Assembly (NCBI GenBank): GCA_023409995.1
Contig: JAEYQN010000147.1
Coordinates: forward strand, 1 to 19,071
Length of the DNA stretch: 19,071 bases
Reading direction: 5' to 3'
Origin: Cyanobacteria bacterium OH_CBB_238
Lineage (GTDB): Bacteria; Cyanobacteriota; Vampirovibrionia; Gastranaerophilales; Gastranaerophilaceae
Part shown: positions 1 to 7,757 of the stretch, one piece after another
How positions within the stretch are numbered: position 1 is the first letter of the stretch
How the letters are laid out: the number at the start of each line of letters is the position of its first letter
The notes under the pieces: generated by a model
The model's input: the letters and a program-made list of their open reading frames with translations, nothing else
What the model was told of the DNA's origin: nothing
Databases searched by the model: none
Translations under genes and position numbers: made by a program

Positions 1-45
1 TTTACTATTAGCCAGTTCGGCGATTATTTAGGTAATATAGGTTAA
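1..45 (+). CDS. Possible C-terminal tail of a gene entering from the left
   Basis: Plus-strand frame 1 is open from the first base to a TAA at 43-45 and reads FTISQFGDYLGNIG. It would overlap the rimO stop codon by a few bases in a convergent arrangement, which fits the compact style of this window. Fourteen open codons are not significant alone, and no family can be recognised. The stretch could equally be non-coding sequence downstream of rimO. Confidence 0.25.
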   Translation, partial: FTISQFGDYLGNIG

Positions 46-1355
46 TTTATTTTCCCAAACAAATCATATTCATTTGCTGCTGTAATTTTGACACTTACAA
101 TATCCCCAGGAGAAAGAACTTCTTCGGTTTCGATAAAAACTAATCCATCAACTTCAGGAGCATCTTTATAAGATCTTGCAACAATAGAGCCATCTTCACC
201 TAAAGATTCAACAATACAGTCTATTTGTAAACCAACCAAAGATTCGTTAATGGATTTTGATATCTTTTGTTGCAACTTCATTAACTTATTCTTTCTTTGT
301 TTTTTAACTCTTGATGTTATTTGATCAGGTAAAGAATATGCGTACGTTTCTTTTTCTTTAGAATATTCAAACACTCCAAGCTTATCAAATCTTGCCTCAT
401 TAACAAAGTCATACAATTCATCAAATTCTTCCTTTGTTTCTCCCGGATAGCCAACAATAAATGTCGTTCTTATCGCAATATTAGGAACAAGATTTCTCAT
501 ATTTTTGATCATTTCCATATAATCAAAAGCTGGTCTTTTCATTCTTTTTAAAACATTTTTACTAAAATGTTGAAGAGGAATATCTATATATTTAACAACT
601 TTATCAAGATCATTTATAGTTTTCAAAAGCTCATCATCAATTAATGAAGGGTAAGTATACATAAGCCTTATCCAGCTCAAACCTTCTATTTTATTCAACT
701 CTTTTAGCAACGAAGCAAGAGAAGGCTTGCCATACAAATCTATTCCATAACTTGTTGTGTCTTGGGCTATTAAAACAATCTCATTTACACCCTTTTTAAC
801 AAGAGAGTTTGCTTCTTTCACTATGTTTTCCATAGTTCTTGAAACATACTTTCCTCTGAGCTTAGGAATAATACAATAGCCACATTCAAAATTGCATCCA
901 TCAGCTATTTTTAAGTATGAACTAGCCCCCATAGTAATTTGTTGTCTTTCAACTTCTTCAGGATAAGAATAAACCGGATTTTCGCTTACATCAAAATAAC
1001 CTGTTTCATCTTCATTACCAACAAGTTTTGCAACAACTTCTGATATCATTTTAAAATCAGAAGTGCCCAGAAAAGCAACCGCTTCAGGAACAGCTTTAAC
1101 CAATTCTTTTTTATGTTTTTGAGGTAAACACCCTGTAATTATAACTTTTTTTCCATCATTGACCATTTCAAGAATAGAATGAACAGATTCTTCTTCTGCA
1201 TCATGAATAAAAGAACAAGTGTTAACAATTACTATGTCACAATTTTTTTCATCTAATGTTATCTTGTATCCGTCTTTTGCAAGAATTCCGAGCATCAACT
1301 CTGAATCAACAAGGTTCTTGGCACATCCATGATTTATTAAAGCAATCTTTTTCAT
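42..1355 (-). CDS. rimO: Ribosomal protein S12 methylthiotransferase RimO
   Basis: Radical SAM enzyme that methylthiolates a conserved aspartate of ribosomal protein S12, using two 4Fe-4S clusters. The 437-residue product has the usual family length and all three domains. The N-terminal UPF0004/MTTase domain carries cluster cysteines C11, C47 and C76. The radical SAM motif CNFECGYC supplies C154, C158 and C161. A TRAM domain occupies about 372-437. FLGTSDF near 95-101 resembles the RimO-type GTxDF stretch and argues against the tRNA enzyme MiaB. The ATG at 1355 lies inside the end of the upstream glycosyltransferase gene as an ATGA overlap (1352-1355), so the two are probably translationally coupled although their functions are unrelated. 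Identity is firm from the motifs. Confidence 0.95.
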   Translation of the reverse strand: MKKIALINHGCAKNLVDSELMLGILAKDGYKITLDEKNCDIVIVNTCSFIHDAEEESVHSILEMVNDGKKVIITGCLPQKHKKELVKAVPEAVAFLGTSDFKMISEVVAKLVGNEDETGYFDVSENPVYSYPEEVERQQITMGASSYLKIADGCNFECGYCIIPKLRGKYVSRTMENIVKEANSLVKKGVNEIVLIAQDTTSYGIDLYGKPSLASLLKELNKIEGLSWIRLMYTYPSLIDDELLKTINDLDKVVKYIDIPLQHFSKNVLKRMKRPAFDYMEMIKNMRNLVPNIAIRTTFIVGYPGETKEEFDELYDFVNEARFDKLGVFEYSKEKETYAYSLPDQITSRVKKQRKNKLMKLQQKISKSINESLVGLQIDCIVESLGEDGSIVARSYKDAPEVDGLVFIETEEVLSPGDIVSVKITAANEYDLFGKIN

Positions 1356-3040
1356 ATTAGGTCGTTTCTTTTGTATATTTTCATATAATACTTCTCATCT
1401 CCTACAATCTTAACAAAAGAATAATATTGATTCACGTATTTGCAAAGATTTATGGCATAATCTTTGCAAATATATTTGAACCCATAATCAGAAGAGTCTC
1501 TATTATTAAAAATAATAATCTCGGGCTTTCTTTCAGCTATATCTTCTATAACTTTTTGTTCGCCGAACAACTCAAGCTGAAGAGGTAGCATATTAAAATA
1601 AATATTATCTGAATCTCTATCTGTAACAAAGTTTATTAATGGAGTTTCCGGCCAAATGATAATTTTGTCATTTTTGCTTGTATTTTTGCTTATATAGTTC
1701 TGTAAATCATAATAAACATCTACGACAAACTGTTTGTTATATAAAGAGCCCTTTGTTGTTTTCCACTCAGTTCCAAGTGATTTAACTAAGGTAAAATTTG
1801 TTACAATAAACGTCACCAAAAGAGAACATAAGAATATTTTATATGTATTTTTAAGGTTTTTTAAGAAAAAATTGTTGCTTTCAATAGTCAAAATCAAAAT
1901 TGAAATCACAAGAATTAAGAGAGGAAAAACATATGCGCCATATAAATTTACAGGCATAGCAAAAAACACCTTCAGAGAAGCAAGTACTGCACACACAGAA
2001 ATGAACAATAACGACTTATCCTTTAATAATTTTTTATAAAAAGCACATGCCAAAACAACAACAAAAATAGGCATTAATCCAAGGGATGTTATTCTTACAA
2101 AAAAGAAAAAGTAAATCACAGATAATAATAAAATAATACTATTTAAAATAGGTTTAAGTTTTTTTGCTCCAATATTGTGAATCCCCAACAAGGAACAAAA
2201 AACGCCAGATAAATAAACAATAAGTCCTAAAAAATGATCCAAAACAGACTTAAAAACAGTTATATCAAAATATGTGCCTGAAGTTGTTTTATACAAGTAC
2301 TTAATAGTAGAAGTATTAGATAATTTTATATCTAATAAAATTGCCGAGATCAAATCATTCACATTCATACCTTGAAAAAACAAAAAACCAAAAGAAATAC
2401 AAGGAACAACCATAAAAGAAACAGAAGAAAAGAGAAATCTTCTTAAGGTTAAAGATTTAAAAAACCAAAGAGAAAAAAAGATTACGAAAGGAATAAAAAA
2501 GTAGTCATATTTAAAAGAAAGAGAAACCCCAGCAAAAAACGCACTTGTGTATAAAAATTTTTCTTCATCAGTCCTTAAAAATCTTATAAAAAACATAATA
2601 AAAAATAAGAAAGAAGAAAAAGCGTATGGCATTGCATATGCATAAGGCATATTATAATTAAACAGACCAGTTATAAATATTCCTCCCTGCATCAAAACTA
2701 ATGACAACAATAACGATATTTTTTTTGAAAGAAACTCTCTGGAAATAAAATAATAGGTAAGCGTAATTAAGAAAGAGTTTATAATTCCAAGAGCAACTAT
2801 AGATGATATCTTTTGACCAAAGATCAAAAAAGATAATGCATTAATTTGGTAAGCTAAAGGTCCATAAATATTGTAAATATCTCTATATAATATCTGCCCT
2901 TTTAACATCTGCCATGGGATATAAAATTCTCTACCAACATCAATGATTATGCTTCCCTGTTTTAACCAAAAAACATAAACGTTGAATGCAAAAATAATTA
3001 TTAAAATTAATAAGAATTTATACTCTTTTTTTAATGTCAT
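1352..3040 (-). CDS. GT-C fold membrane glycosyltransferase (GT39/PMT-like)
   Basis: Predicted polytopic membrane protein of 562 residues with about 11-13 hydrophobic segments and a C-terminal soluble part from about 415 that probably faces the periplasm. The first large loop has D34-VGR-E38, the acidic DxxxE-type motif placed as in lipid-linked-sugar glycosyltransferases of the GT39/ArnT/PMT class. It is followed by GQILYRDIYNIYGPL (about 48-62), a stretch typical of bacterial members. Such enzymes move a sugar from a polyprenyl carrier to lipid, protein or glycan; the substrate here cannot be told. The frame stays open to an ATG at 3109. The ATG at 3040 is preferred because GAGGAG (3048-3053) lies 7 bases before it. 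The gene overlaps rimO by 4 bases. No adjacent polysaccharide operon is visible. Confidence 0.75.
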   Translation of the reverse strand: MTLKKEYKFLLILIIIFAFNVYVFWLKQGSIIIDVGREFYIPWQMLKGQILYRDIYNIYGPLAYQINALSFLIFGQKISSIVALGIINSFLITLTYYFISREFLSKKISLLLSLVLMQGGIFITGLFNYNMPYAYAMPYAFSSFLFFIMFFIRFLRTDEEKFLYTSAFFAGVSLSFKYDYFFIPFVIFFSLWFFKSLTLRRFLFSSVSFMVVPCISFGFLFFQGMNVNDLISAILLDIKLSNTSTIKYLYKTTSGTYFDITVFKSVLDHFLGLIVYLSGVFCSLLGIHNIGAKKLKPILNSIILLLSVIYFFFFVRITSLGLMPIFVVVLACAFYKKLLKDKSLLFISVCAVLASLKVFFAMPVNLYGAYVFPLLILVISILILTIESNNFFLKNLKNTYKIFLCSLLVTFIVTNFTLVKSLGTEWKTTKGSLYNKQFVVDVYYDLQNYISKNTSKNDKIIIWPETPLINFVTDRDSDNIYFNMLPLQLELFGEQKVIEDIAERKPEIIIFNNRDSSDYGFKYICKDYAINLCKYVNQYYSFVKIVGDEKYYMKIYKRNDLI

Positions 3041-3047
3041 TTCAAAA

Positions 3048-3053
3048 CTCCTC
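3048..3053 (-). promoter_or_regulatory. Ribosome binding site fixing the glycosyltransferase start
   Basis: On the minus strand this reads GAGGAG, 7 bases before the ATG that ends at 3040. The alternative in-frame ATG at 3109 has no comparable site, and the 23 residues it would add are not needed for the first membrane segment. Confidence 0.7.
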
Positions 3054-3148
3054 AAAGAATAATGTAACAATAAACAGCACAAAAAGGCAATTTTTAGGGT
3101 TAAAAACACTTTATAAGTATAGGTTAGTTAATAAAAAAGGAAGCAAGT

Positions 3149-3472
3149 ATGACTGCTATCCCCAACGCTTATGACAGACTAAATACAGCTGGTGTATTGC
3201 CTTATGATGTAAATAAAATAATTTACGGTAAGCCCTCTGAATACTTGTCACAAACAAATCATACTTCGTCAAACTTAGAACAACCAAAAAAAGATTTATT
3301 TCATAAAAAAGACAAAGAAATTGAACCTAAAAAAATTGGATTAATTGCACTAACAACTTATCTCGTTGGCGCAGTTTTGTCTAAAAGCAAAAACCCAATA
3401 AAAGGAGCCCAAGCTATGGGAACAACCCTTTTAAAGCTTGCCAAGATTCCTTTAAAATTACTTAAAAAATAA
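3149..3472 (+). CDS. Short orphan protein with one hydrophobic segment
   Basis: I do not recognise a family. The product is 107 residues. A polar, probably unstructured N-terminal part (1-45) leads to a lysine-rich patch (about 46-62), a hydrophobic stretch IGLIALTTYLVGAVL (about 63-77) and a basic amphipathic C-terminus ending LAKIPLKLLKK. GGAAG lies 6 bases before the ATG. The gene is divergent from the glycosyltransferase and 50 bases before the SGNH gene, so a link to surface glycans is possible but unproven. The layout (disordered N-terminus, hydrophobic C-terminal half, about 100 residues) resembles the 102-residue orphan at 8874-9182, although I see no clear sequence identity between them. 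Codon use looks like that of its neighbours. Confidence 0.7.
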   Translation: MTAIPNAYDRLNTAGVLPYDVNKIIYGKPSEYLSQTNHTSSNLEQPKKDLFHKKDKEIEPKKIGLIALTTYLVGAVLSKSKNPIKGAQAMGTTLLKLAKIPLKLLKK

Positions 3473-3522
3473 CATCCTTTTGTAACTTATGCTAATATTA
3501 AAAAAAATAGGCCTAAGAGACA

Positions 3523-4464
3523 ATGATTCTATCTTTTAAAAAATTATTTAATATTATTTTAAAAAACATACTTATATTTATAGCTTTATTTATCACATTG
3601 GAATTAATTTGTTTTAATGTTGAAAAACAAAAATATATCAATGTAGCAAAGAAGTCCAATGGTTTTTTCAATATAAATAGTGTCAAATATTCTTTTCATA
3701 CAAATGATTTTGAAATAATAGAGGGAAGATTCAGACCAATTGAAACATTTGGGAAAAAGCATTCTATGCTGTTTTTTGGGTGTTCTTTTAACTATGGTGC
3801 AAATCTACAAGATAACCAAATATTATCTTACAAACTTGCAAAACTAACCAAAAGTACGGCTTACAATAGAGCAAGTTCTGGTTGGGGGGCACAACAAATG
3901 CTTTATCAACTCAGGGGAAAAGAGATATATAGTATCATAAAAGATGAGCCTGATTACATAGTTTATGTTTATATGAGCGATCATATAAACAGGCTAAATA
4001 AATATCAATGGGGTATGCCTTGGGATAATCAAGTTAACCTAAGATATAGAGAAAAAAATGGAAAATTAATAGAACAAAAGCCATTTTTAAAATCATTGTG
4101 GCATTGTTTTACCATAAAAGCACTACAAGTTGAATATGAAAAACATTTAAATTCTCCGAAGGATTTTACAAAAAACCTTGATTTATTTAGAAGAATAATG
4201 AAAGAAAGTTTAACTCTATTAAAAGGACATTATCCAAAGACAAAATTTATAATATTGATTTATTCTCCTTGCTTTGACAATACACCACAAGAAAATAAAA
4301 TGTTTAGTGATCTAGAAAAAGATGGATTCATTGTCTTAAGAACACAGGATATTGTCACAGAAGATTTGCGTCAACCACAATACCACTTTGGATCAGATTG
4401 TCACCCAACAGAACAAGCTTGGGACGCTGTAGCGCCTGCATTAATAAAAAAGCTCAAATTATAG
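3523..4464 (+). CDS. Membrane-anchored SGNH/GDSL hydrolase-like protein
   Basis: Product of 313 residues with an N-terminal membrane anchor (about 11-30) and a single outside-facing domain. SGNH blocks can be followed in order: FFGCSFNYG with the likely nucleophile S88; an oxyanion-hole glycine in RASSGWGAQQ (about 116-125); MSDHINR (151-157), matching the block III Asn region; and SDCHPTEQAWDAVA (291-304) with D292 and H294 in the common DxHP form. The family includes esterases, lipases and O-acetyl transferases or deacetylases acting on glycans and peptidoglycan. The anchor and the nearby glycosyltransferase make a cell-surface glycan substrate plausible, but this is inference. The Shine-Dalgarno sequence is weak (AAGAGA before the ATG). 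The gene ends 2 bases from the convergent mutS stop with no visible terminator. Confidence 0.7.
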   Translation: MILSFKKLFNIILKNILIFIALFITLELICFNVEKQKYINVAKKSNGFFNINSVKYSFHTNDFEIIEGRFRPIETFGKKHSMLFFGCSFNYGANLQDNQILSYKLAKLTKSTAYNRASSGWGAQQMLYQLRGKEIYSIIKDEPDYIVYVYMSDHINRLNKYQWGMPWDNQVNLRYREKNGKLIEQKPFLKSLWHCFTIKALQVEYEKHLNSPKDFTKNLDLFRRIMKESLTLLKGHYPKTKFIILIYSPCFDNTPQENKMFSDLEKDGFIVLRTQDIVTEDLRQPQYHFGSDCHPTEQAWDAVAPALIKKLKL

Positions 4465-4466
4465 TA

Positions 4467-7040
4467 TTAATCAAAGGTCAAACTTAATTGCGGCACATTA
4501 GGTTCCATTGATTTATTTTTTCTTGTAGATAAATCTTTTGAAAAATCCTTTTGCATTTTTGTCATAAGATTCTGCGCTTTTGATATAACGCTATTAGGCA
4601 ATCCAGCCATCTTAGCTACTTGTATTCCATAACTTTTACTTGCAGAACCTTCAACAACTTTGCGCAAAAACTCAATTTCACCTTCTTGCTCTGATATGGT
4701 TATTCTATAATTTTTTATTTGATCTATGGATTGTGGCATTACATTTAGCTCATGATAGTGTGTAGCAAATATAGTTCTAGCCTTAACTTTTGTAGCAATA
4801 TGTTCAGCTACCGACCAAGCAATAGCCACACCATCATAAGTGCTGGTTCCTCTGCCTATTTCATCAAGAAGTATTAAACTTTTTTCTGTTGCTGAATTTA
4901 AAATATAAGCAGTTTCACTCATTTCAACCATAAATGTTGACTGGCCCAGAGATAAATCATCTACGGCCCCAACTCGAGTAAAGATCTTATCAATAACTCC
5001 TATACGAGCGCATGAAGCAGGTACAAATGAGCCTATTTGAGCCATAATTGCAATCAAAGCATTTTGCCTCATATAAGTTGACTTACCTGCCATGTTTGGA
5101 CCTGTAAGAATCATAAATTGAGTGTCTGTTGTGTTAGAAATATTTGCACATAAGCGTAGATCATTGGCAACATACTTACCAAGAGGCAGAATTTTTTCTA
5201 CAACAGGATGCCTACCATCCTTGATATATAAGTCTTCGCTTTCAACAACTTCTGGCCTAACATAATTAGATTCTACTGCCGTATTAGCAAATGATAACAA
5301 AACATCAATTCTTGAAAATAAATTAGCTAGTTCTCTTATATTTTCCACAAACTCTTTTGCATATTCTCTTAAATCTGAGAATAATTTGTATTCCAATTCC
5401 GTTGCTTTATATTGTGCAGATAGAACATCTGTTTCATGTTTCTTGAGTTCTTCTGTTATATATCTCTCTGCATTTGTAAGTGTTTGTCTTCTTATGTAGT
5501 TGGATGGAACAGATGAAAGATTAGAGTTGGTAATTTCAATGAAATAGCCAAAGGTTTTACTATAACCAACTCTCAAATTTCTTATGCCTGTTTTTTCTTT
5601 TTCTGAGTTTTCAAAATCACTCAACCATTGTTCGCCGCCAGTTAATAAAGAACGATAATAATCTAAATCACCATTAACCCCATCTTTGATAATTCCACCC
5701 TCTTTAATTGCAAGTGGAGCCTCATCTTTGATTGATCTTTCAATTATAGAAGCAAATTCAACAAGATTCGACATATCTTTGTTCAAGCAGTTTATGTATT
5801 TCGCATCAAAATTTTTCAAAATAGCTTCAAAATTAGGCAATAATAAAAGAGAATCCTTTATTGCCAAGAAATCCCTGGGATTAGCATTGTTATTACTTAA
5901 ACGCATTGAAAGGCGTTCAAGGTCATAAACTCTCTCTAGTAAACTTGAAAGTTGAATTCTTGATTGTGGCTTATCCAACAATTCTTCAACTGCGTCTAGT
6001 CTGTTATTTATTTCATATATACTTTTAACAGGCTGATTAATCCATTTTTTAAGCAGCCTGGAGCCCATATTTGTTTTTACTTTATCAATTGCCCACAACA
6101 AACTTCCATATTTACTTTTATCTCTTACTGTTTCAATCAGCTCTAAATTTTTTCTTGTAGATGAATCAATGGAAACAAATTCAGAAAGTCCATAGGATGT
6201 TATTACATCAAATTTTGGAACATTACCTCTTTGGGTATCAATTAGATATTGAATAATAGCACCCGCGGCACAAAAACCAATTTTATGCTCGACAAAGCCA
6301 AATGCATCGAGAGAAACAACATTAAATAAGTTTTTTATATTCGAAATTGCACCCTGTTCAGAATATACGGATTGAGGCATTTTGGTAAAATTATAATTTT
6401 TTTCAAACTCTTCAGGTAGGTCTATTTTTTCTTCAGGAACAATTTGAAAAGGTAGTATTTTTTGTTTTTTTACAGGAGCAAGTATCTCTGCCGGCTTTAT
6501 TCTGGCTAATTCAGATAAAATCTCTTCTGTAGTTCCCGTAGTGACCCTAAATTCACCTGTTGAAATGTCCGTATATGCGAGACCAAATAAAGAATCTTGT
6601 TTATACAACGAGGCTAAGTAATTATTACTGTTAGATTCTAACAAATTAGACTCTATTATAGTCCCTGCTGTTATTGTTCTTACAATATCTCTTTTAACGA
6701 GACCTTTTGCTTGAGATGGATCTTCTATCTGTTCACAAATAGCAACTTTATGATTTTTCTCCAAAAGCTTTTGTAAATAGTTGTTTAAAGCTTTTGCGGG
6801 AACACCAGCCATAGGTATTTTGCCCAAAGCACCACCTTCTCTTGCAGTAAGAGTGATTTCAAGATCATGAGAAATCGTAGTAGCATCTTCAAAAAAGGCT
6901 TCATAAAAATCGCCCATTCTATACATTAAAATAATACCCTGGTTTTGTTTTTTAATTTCCAAGTATTGACGAAGCATTGGCGTTGCTTCATTTATATCAA
7001 CATCTATACTATTTAAATTATTGATTTCTTTTATCGACAT
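4467..7040 (-). CDS. mutS: DNA mismatch repair protein MutS
   Basis: Mismatch-recognition ATPase that starts methyl-independent or MutL-dependent repair. The 857-residue product is full length. The N-terminal mismatch-binding domain carries the Phe-x-Glu motif in GDFYEAF (F45, E47). The connector, lever and clamp domains follow. The C-terminal ATPase has Walker A GPNMAGKST (647-655), Walker B LILLDE (722-727) and the ATHYHEL motif (759-765). The C-terminus ends QLSLTFD. It belongs to the MutS1 type, because the mismatch-binding domain is present and no Smr domain is. The gene stands alone: convergent with the SGNH gene and divergent from the gene at 7148, with no mutL in view. The ATG at 7040 has no good Shine-Dalgarno sequence, only AT-rich sequence before it, so translation may start from a short leader. 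Confidence 0.97.
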   Translation of the reverse strand: MSIKEINNLNSIDVDINEATPMLRQYLEIKKQNQGIILMYRMGDFYEAFFEDATTISHDLEITLTAREGGALGKIPMAGVPAKALNNYLQKLLEKNHKVAICEQIEDPSQAKGLVKRDIVRTITAGTIIESNLLESNSNNYLASLYKQDSLFGLAYTDISTGEFRVTTGTTEEILSELARIKPAEILAPVKKQKILPFQIVPEEKIDLPEEFEKNYNFTKMPQSVYSEQGAISNIKNLFNVVSLDAFGFVEHKIGFCAAGAIIQYLIDTQRGNVPKFDVITSYGLSEFVSIDSSTRKNLELIETVRDKSKYGSLLWAIDKVKTNMGSRLLKKWINQPVKSIYEINNRLDAVEELLDKPQSRIQLSSLLERVYDLERLSMRLSNNNANPRDFLAIKDSLLLLPNFEAILKNFDAKYINCLNKDMSNLVEFASIIERSIKDEAPLAIKEGGIIKDGVNGDLDYYRSLLTGGEQWLSDFENSEKEKTGIRNLRVGYSKTFGYFIEITNSNLSSVPSNYIRRQTLTNAERYITEELKKHETDVLSAQYKATELEYKLFSDLREYAKEFVENIRELANLFSRIDVLLSFANTAVESNYVRPEVVESEDLYIKDGRHPVVEKILPLGKYVANDLRLCANISNTTDTQFMILTGPNMAGKSTYMRQNALIAIMAQIGSFVPASCARIGVIDKIFTRVGAVDDLSLGQSTFMVEMSETAYILNSATEKSLILLDEIGRGTSTYDGVAIAWSVAEHIATKVKARTIFATHYHELNVMPQSIDQIKNYRITISEQEGEIEFLRKVVEGSASKSYGIQVAKMAGLPNSVISKAQNLMTKMQKDFSKDLSTRKNKSMEPNVPQLSLTFD

Positions 7041-7066
7041 AGATATAATTTATTATAAATTTTAGT

Positions 7067-7078
7067 TAATTGCAATTA
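7067..7078. repeat. 12-base perfect palindrome in the mutS divergent promoter region
   Basis: TAATTGCAATTA reads the same on both strands and lies in the 107-base gap between mutS and the gene at 7148. It contains TTGCAA, which could act as a -35 element in either direction. It might be an operator shared by both genes, but 12-base palindromes are not rare in sequence this AT-rich. Confidence 0.3.
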
Positions 7079-7135
7079 TATCAAAGTGCCATTTATTCCT
7101 ATAACTGAAGGAAGTCAAAGGTAATGGCAGTTTGT

Positions 7136-7142
7136 AAAGGAG
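7136..7142 (+). promoter_or_regulatory. Strong ribosome binding site selecting the start at 7148
   Basis: AAAGGAG stands 5 bases before the ATG at 7148. The earlier in-frame ATG at 7124 has AAAGG only two bases away and a GGAAG at a less favourable distance. The later start also gives a cleaner membrane anchor (MKGCLSTILKIVVLI). Confidence 0.65.
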
Positions 7143-7147
7143 TTTTA

Positions 7148-7750
7148 ATGAAAGGCTGTCTATCTACAATATTAAAAATAGTTGTTTTAATTCTTGCATA
7201 TATTGGATTTCAATCCTTAGGAGGAATTGACTTTATAAAAGAAAAGTTTCAAGAATATACAACTCCATCTCAAAAAACATTGGTGGAAAAGGCAAAAAGC
7301 GTTGCTGACCTATCAAAAATGAGTGATGAATACATAATTGATAAAACTGCTAACTTACTTGATTATCATATGGTTATCGCTGAGCATAAAGGATCGGGAC
7401 AAAAGATGGCCATAATTGATCCTAAAAGCGATGAACTCTTAACTAAAAAAGATTTTCAAACCGATGCAGTAAACAAAAAGCTATTAGACTTAAATGATAA
7501 GTTTCAATATCAACTTATAAGACTAGAAAATTTCAAAGTGACTAGAAAAGGACACTTTAAGGCAATGGAGCAAAGTGTTCCATTTGTAAAATTCGAAGCA
7601 GACACTGTTAACTTGCCAATCGGGCACATTTCAGGAATTATAGGTGTAGCAGTTAATTCAAAAGGAAACAATGTTATTTTGGCATCAGCAAATAACGATA
7701 ACAAATATTCTCAAATAATCACCGAAGCCTTTTTCAAAAAAATAAAGTAG
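7148..7750 (+). CDS. Membrane-anchored protein of unknown function upstream of ribD
   Basis: No family recognised. From the preferred ATG at 7148 the product has 200 residues. One N-terminal membrane segment (about 5-22, ILKIVVLILAYIGF) is followed by a soluble domain of mixed helices and strands, probably outside the membrane. The soluble part has no cysteines and no obvious catalytic motif. Its C-terminal half (VPFVKFEADTVNLPIGHISG and the strands after it) looks like a compact beta-rich fold. The gene would gain 8 residues if the ATG at 7124 were used. Its stop is 7 bases before the TTG of ribD, and the ribD Shine-Dalgarno sequence touches the stop, so the two are almost certainly cotranscribed. 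A role in riboflavin supply is not implied by anything in the protein. Confidence 0.75.
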   Translation: MKGCLSTILKIVVLILAYIGFQSLGGIDFIKEKFQEYTTPSQKTLVEKAKSVADLSKMSDEYIIDKTANLLDYHMVIAEHKGSGQKMAIIDPKSDELLTKKDFQTDAVNKKLLDLNDKFQYQLIRLENFKVTRKGHFKAMEQSVPFVKFEADTVNLPIGHISGIIGVAVNSKGNNVILASANNDNKYSQIITEAFFKKIK

Positions 7751-7757
7751 GAACACC

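Noticed and set aside
1734..2039. Plus-strand frame of about 100 codons inside the glycosyltransferase gene
   Set aside because: It lies opposite a membrane-protein frame with clear family motifs. The basic, low-complexity translation looks like a shadow.
3041..3148. Divergent promoters between the glycosyltransferase and the 107-aa orphan
   Set aside because: Several AT-rich hexamers are present, but none has a good -35/-10 pair at a workable distance from the starts, so none is annotated.
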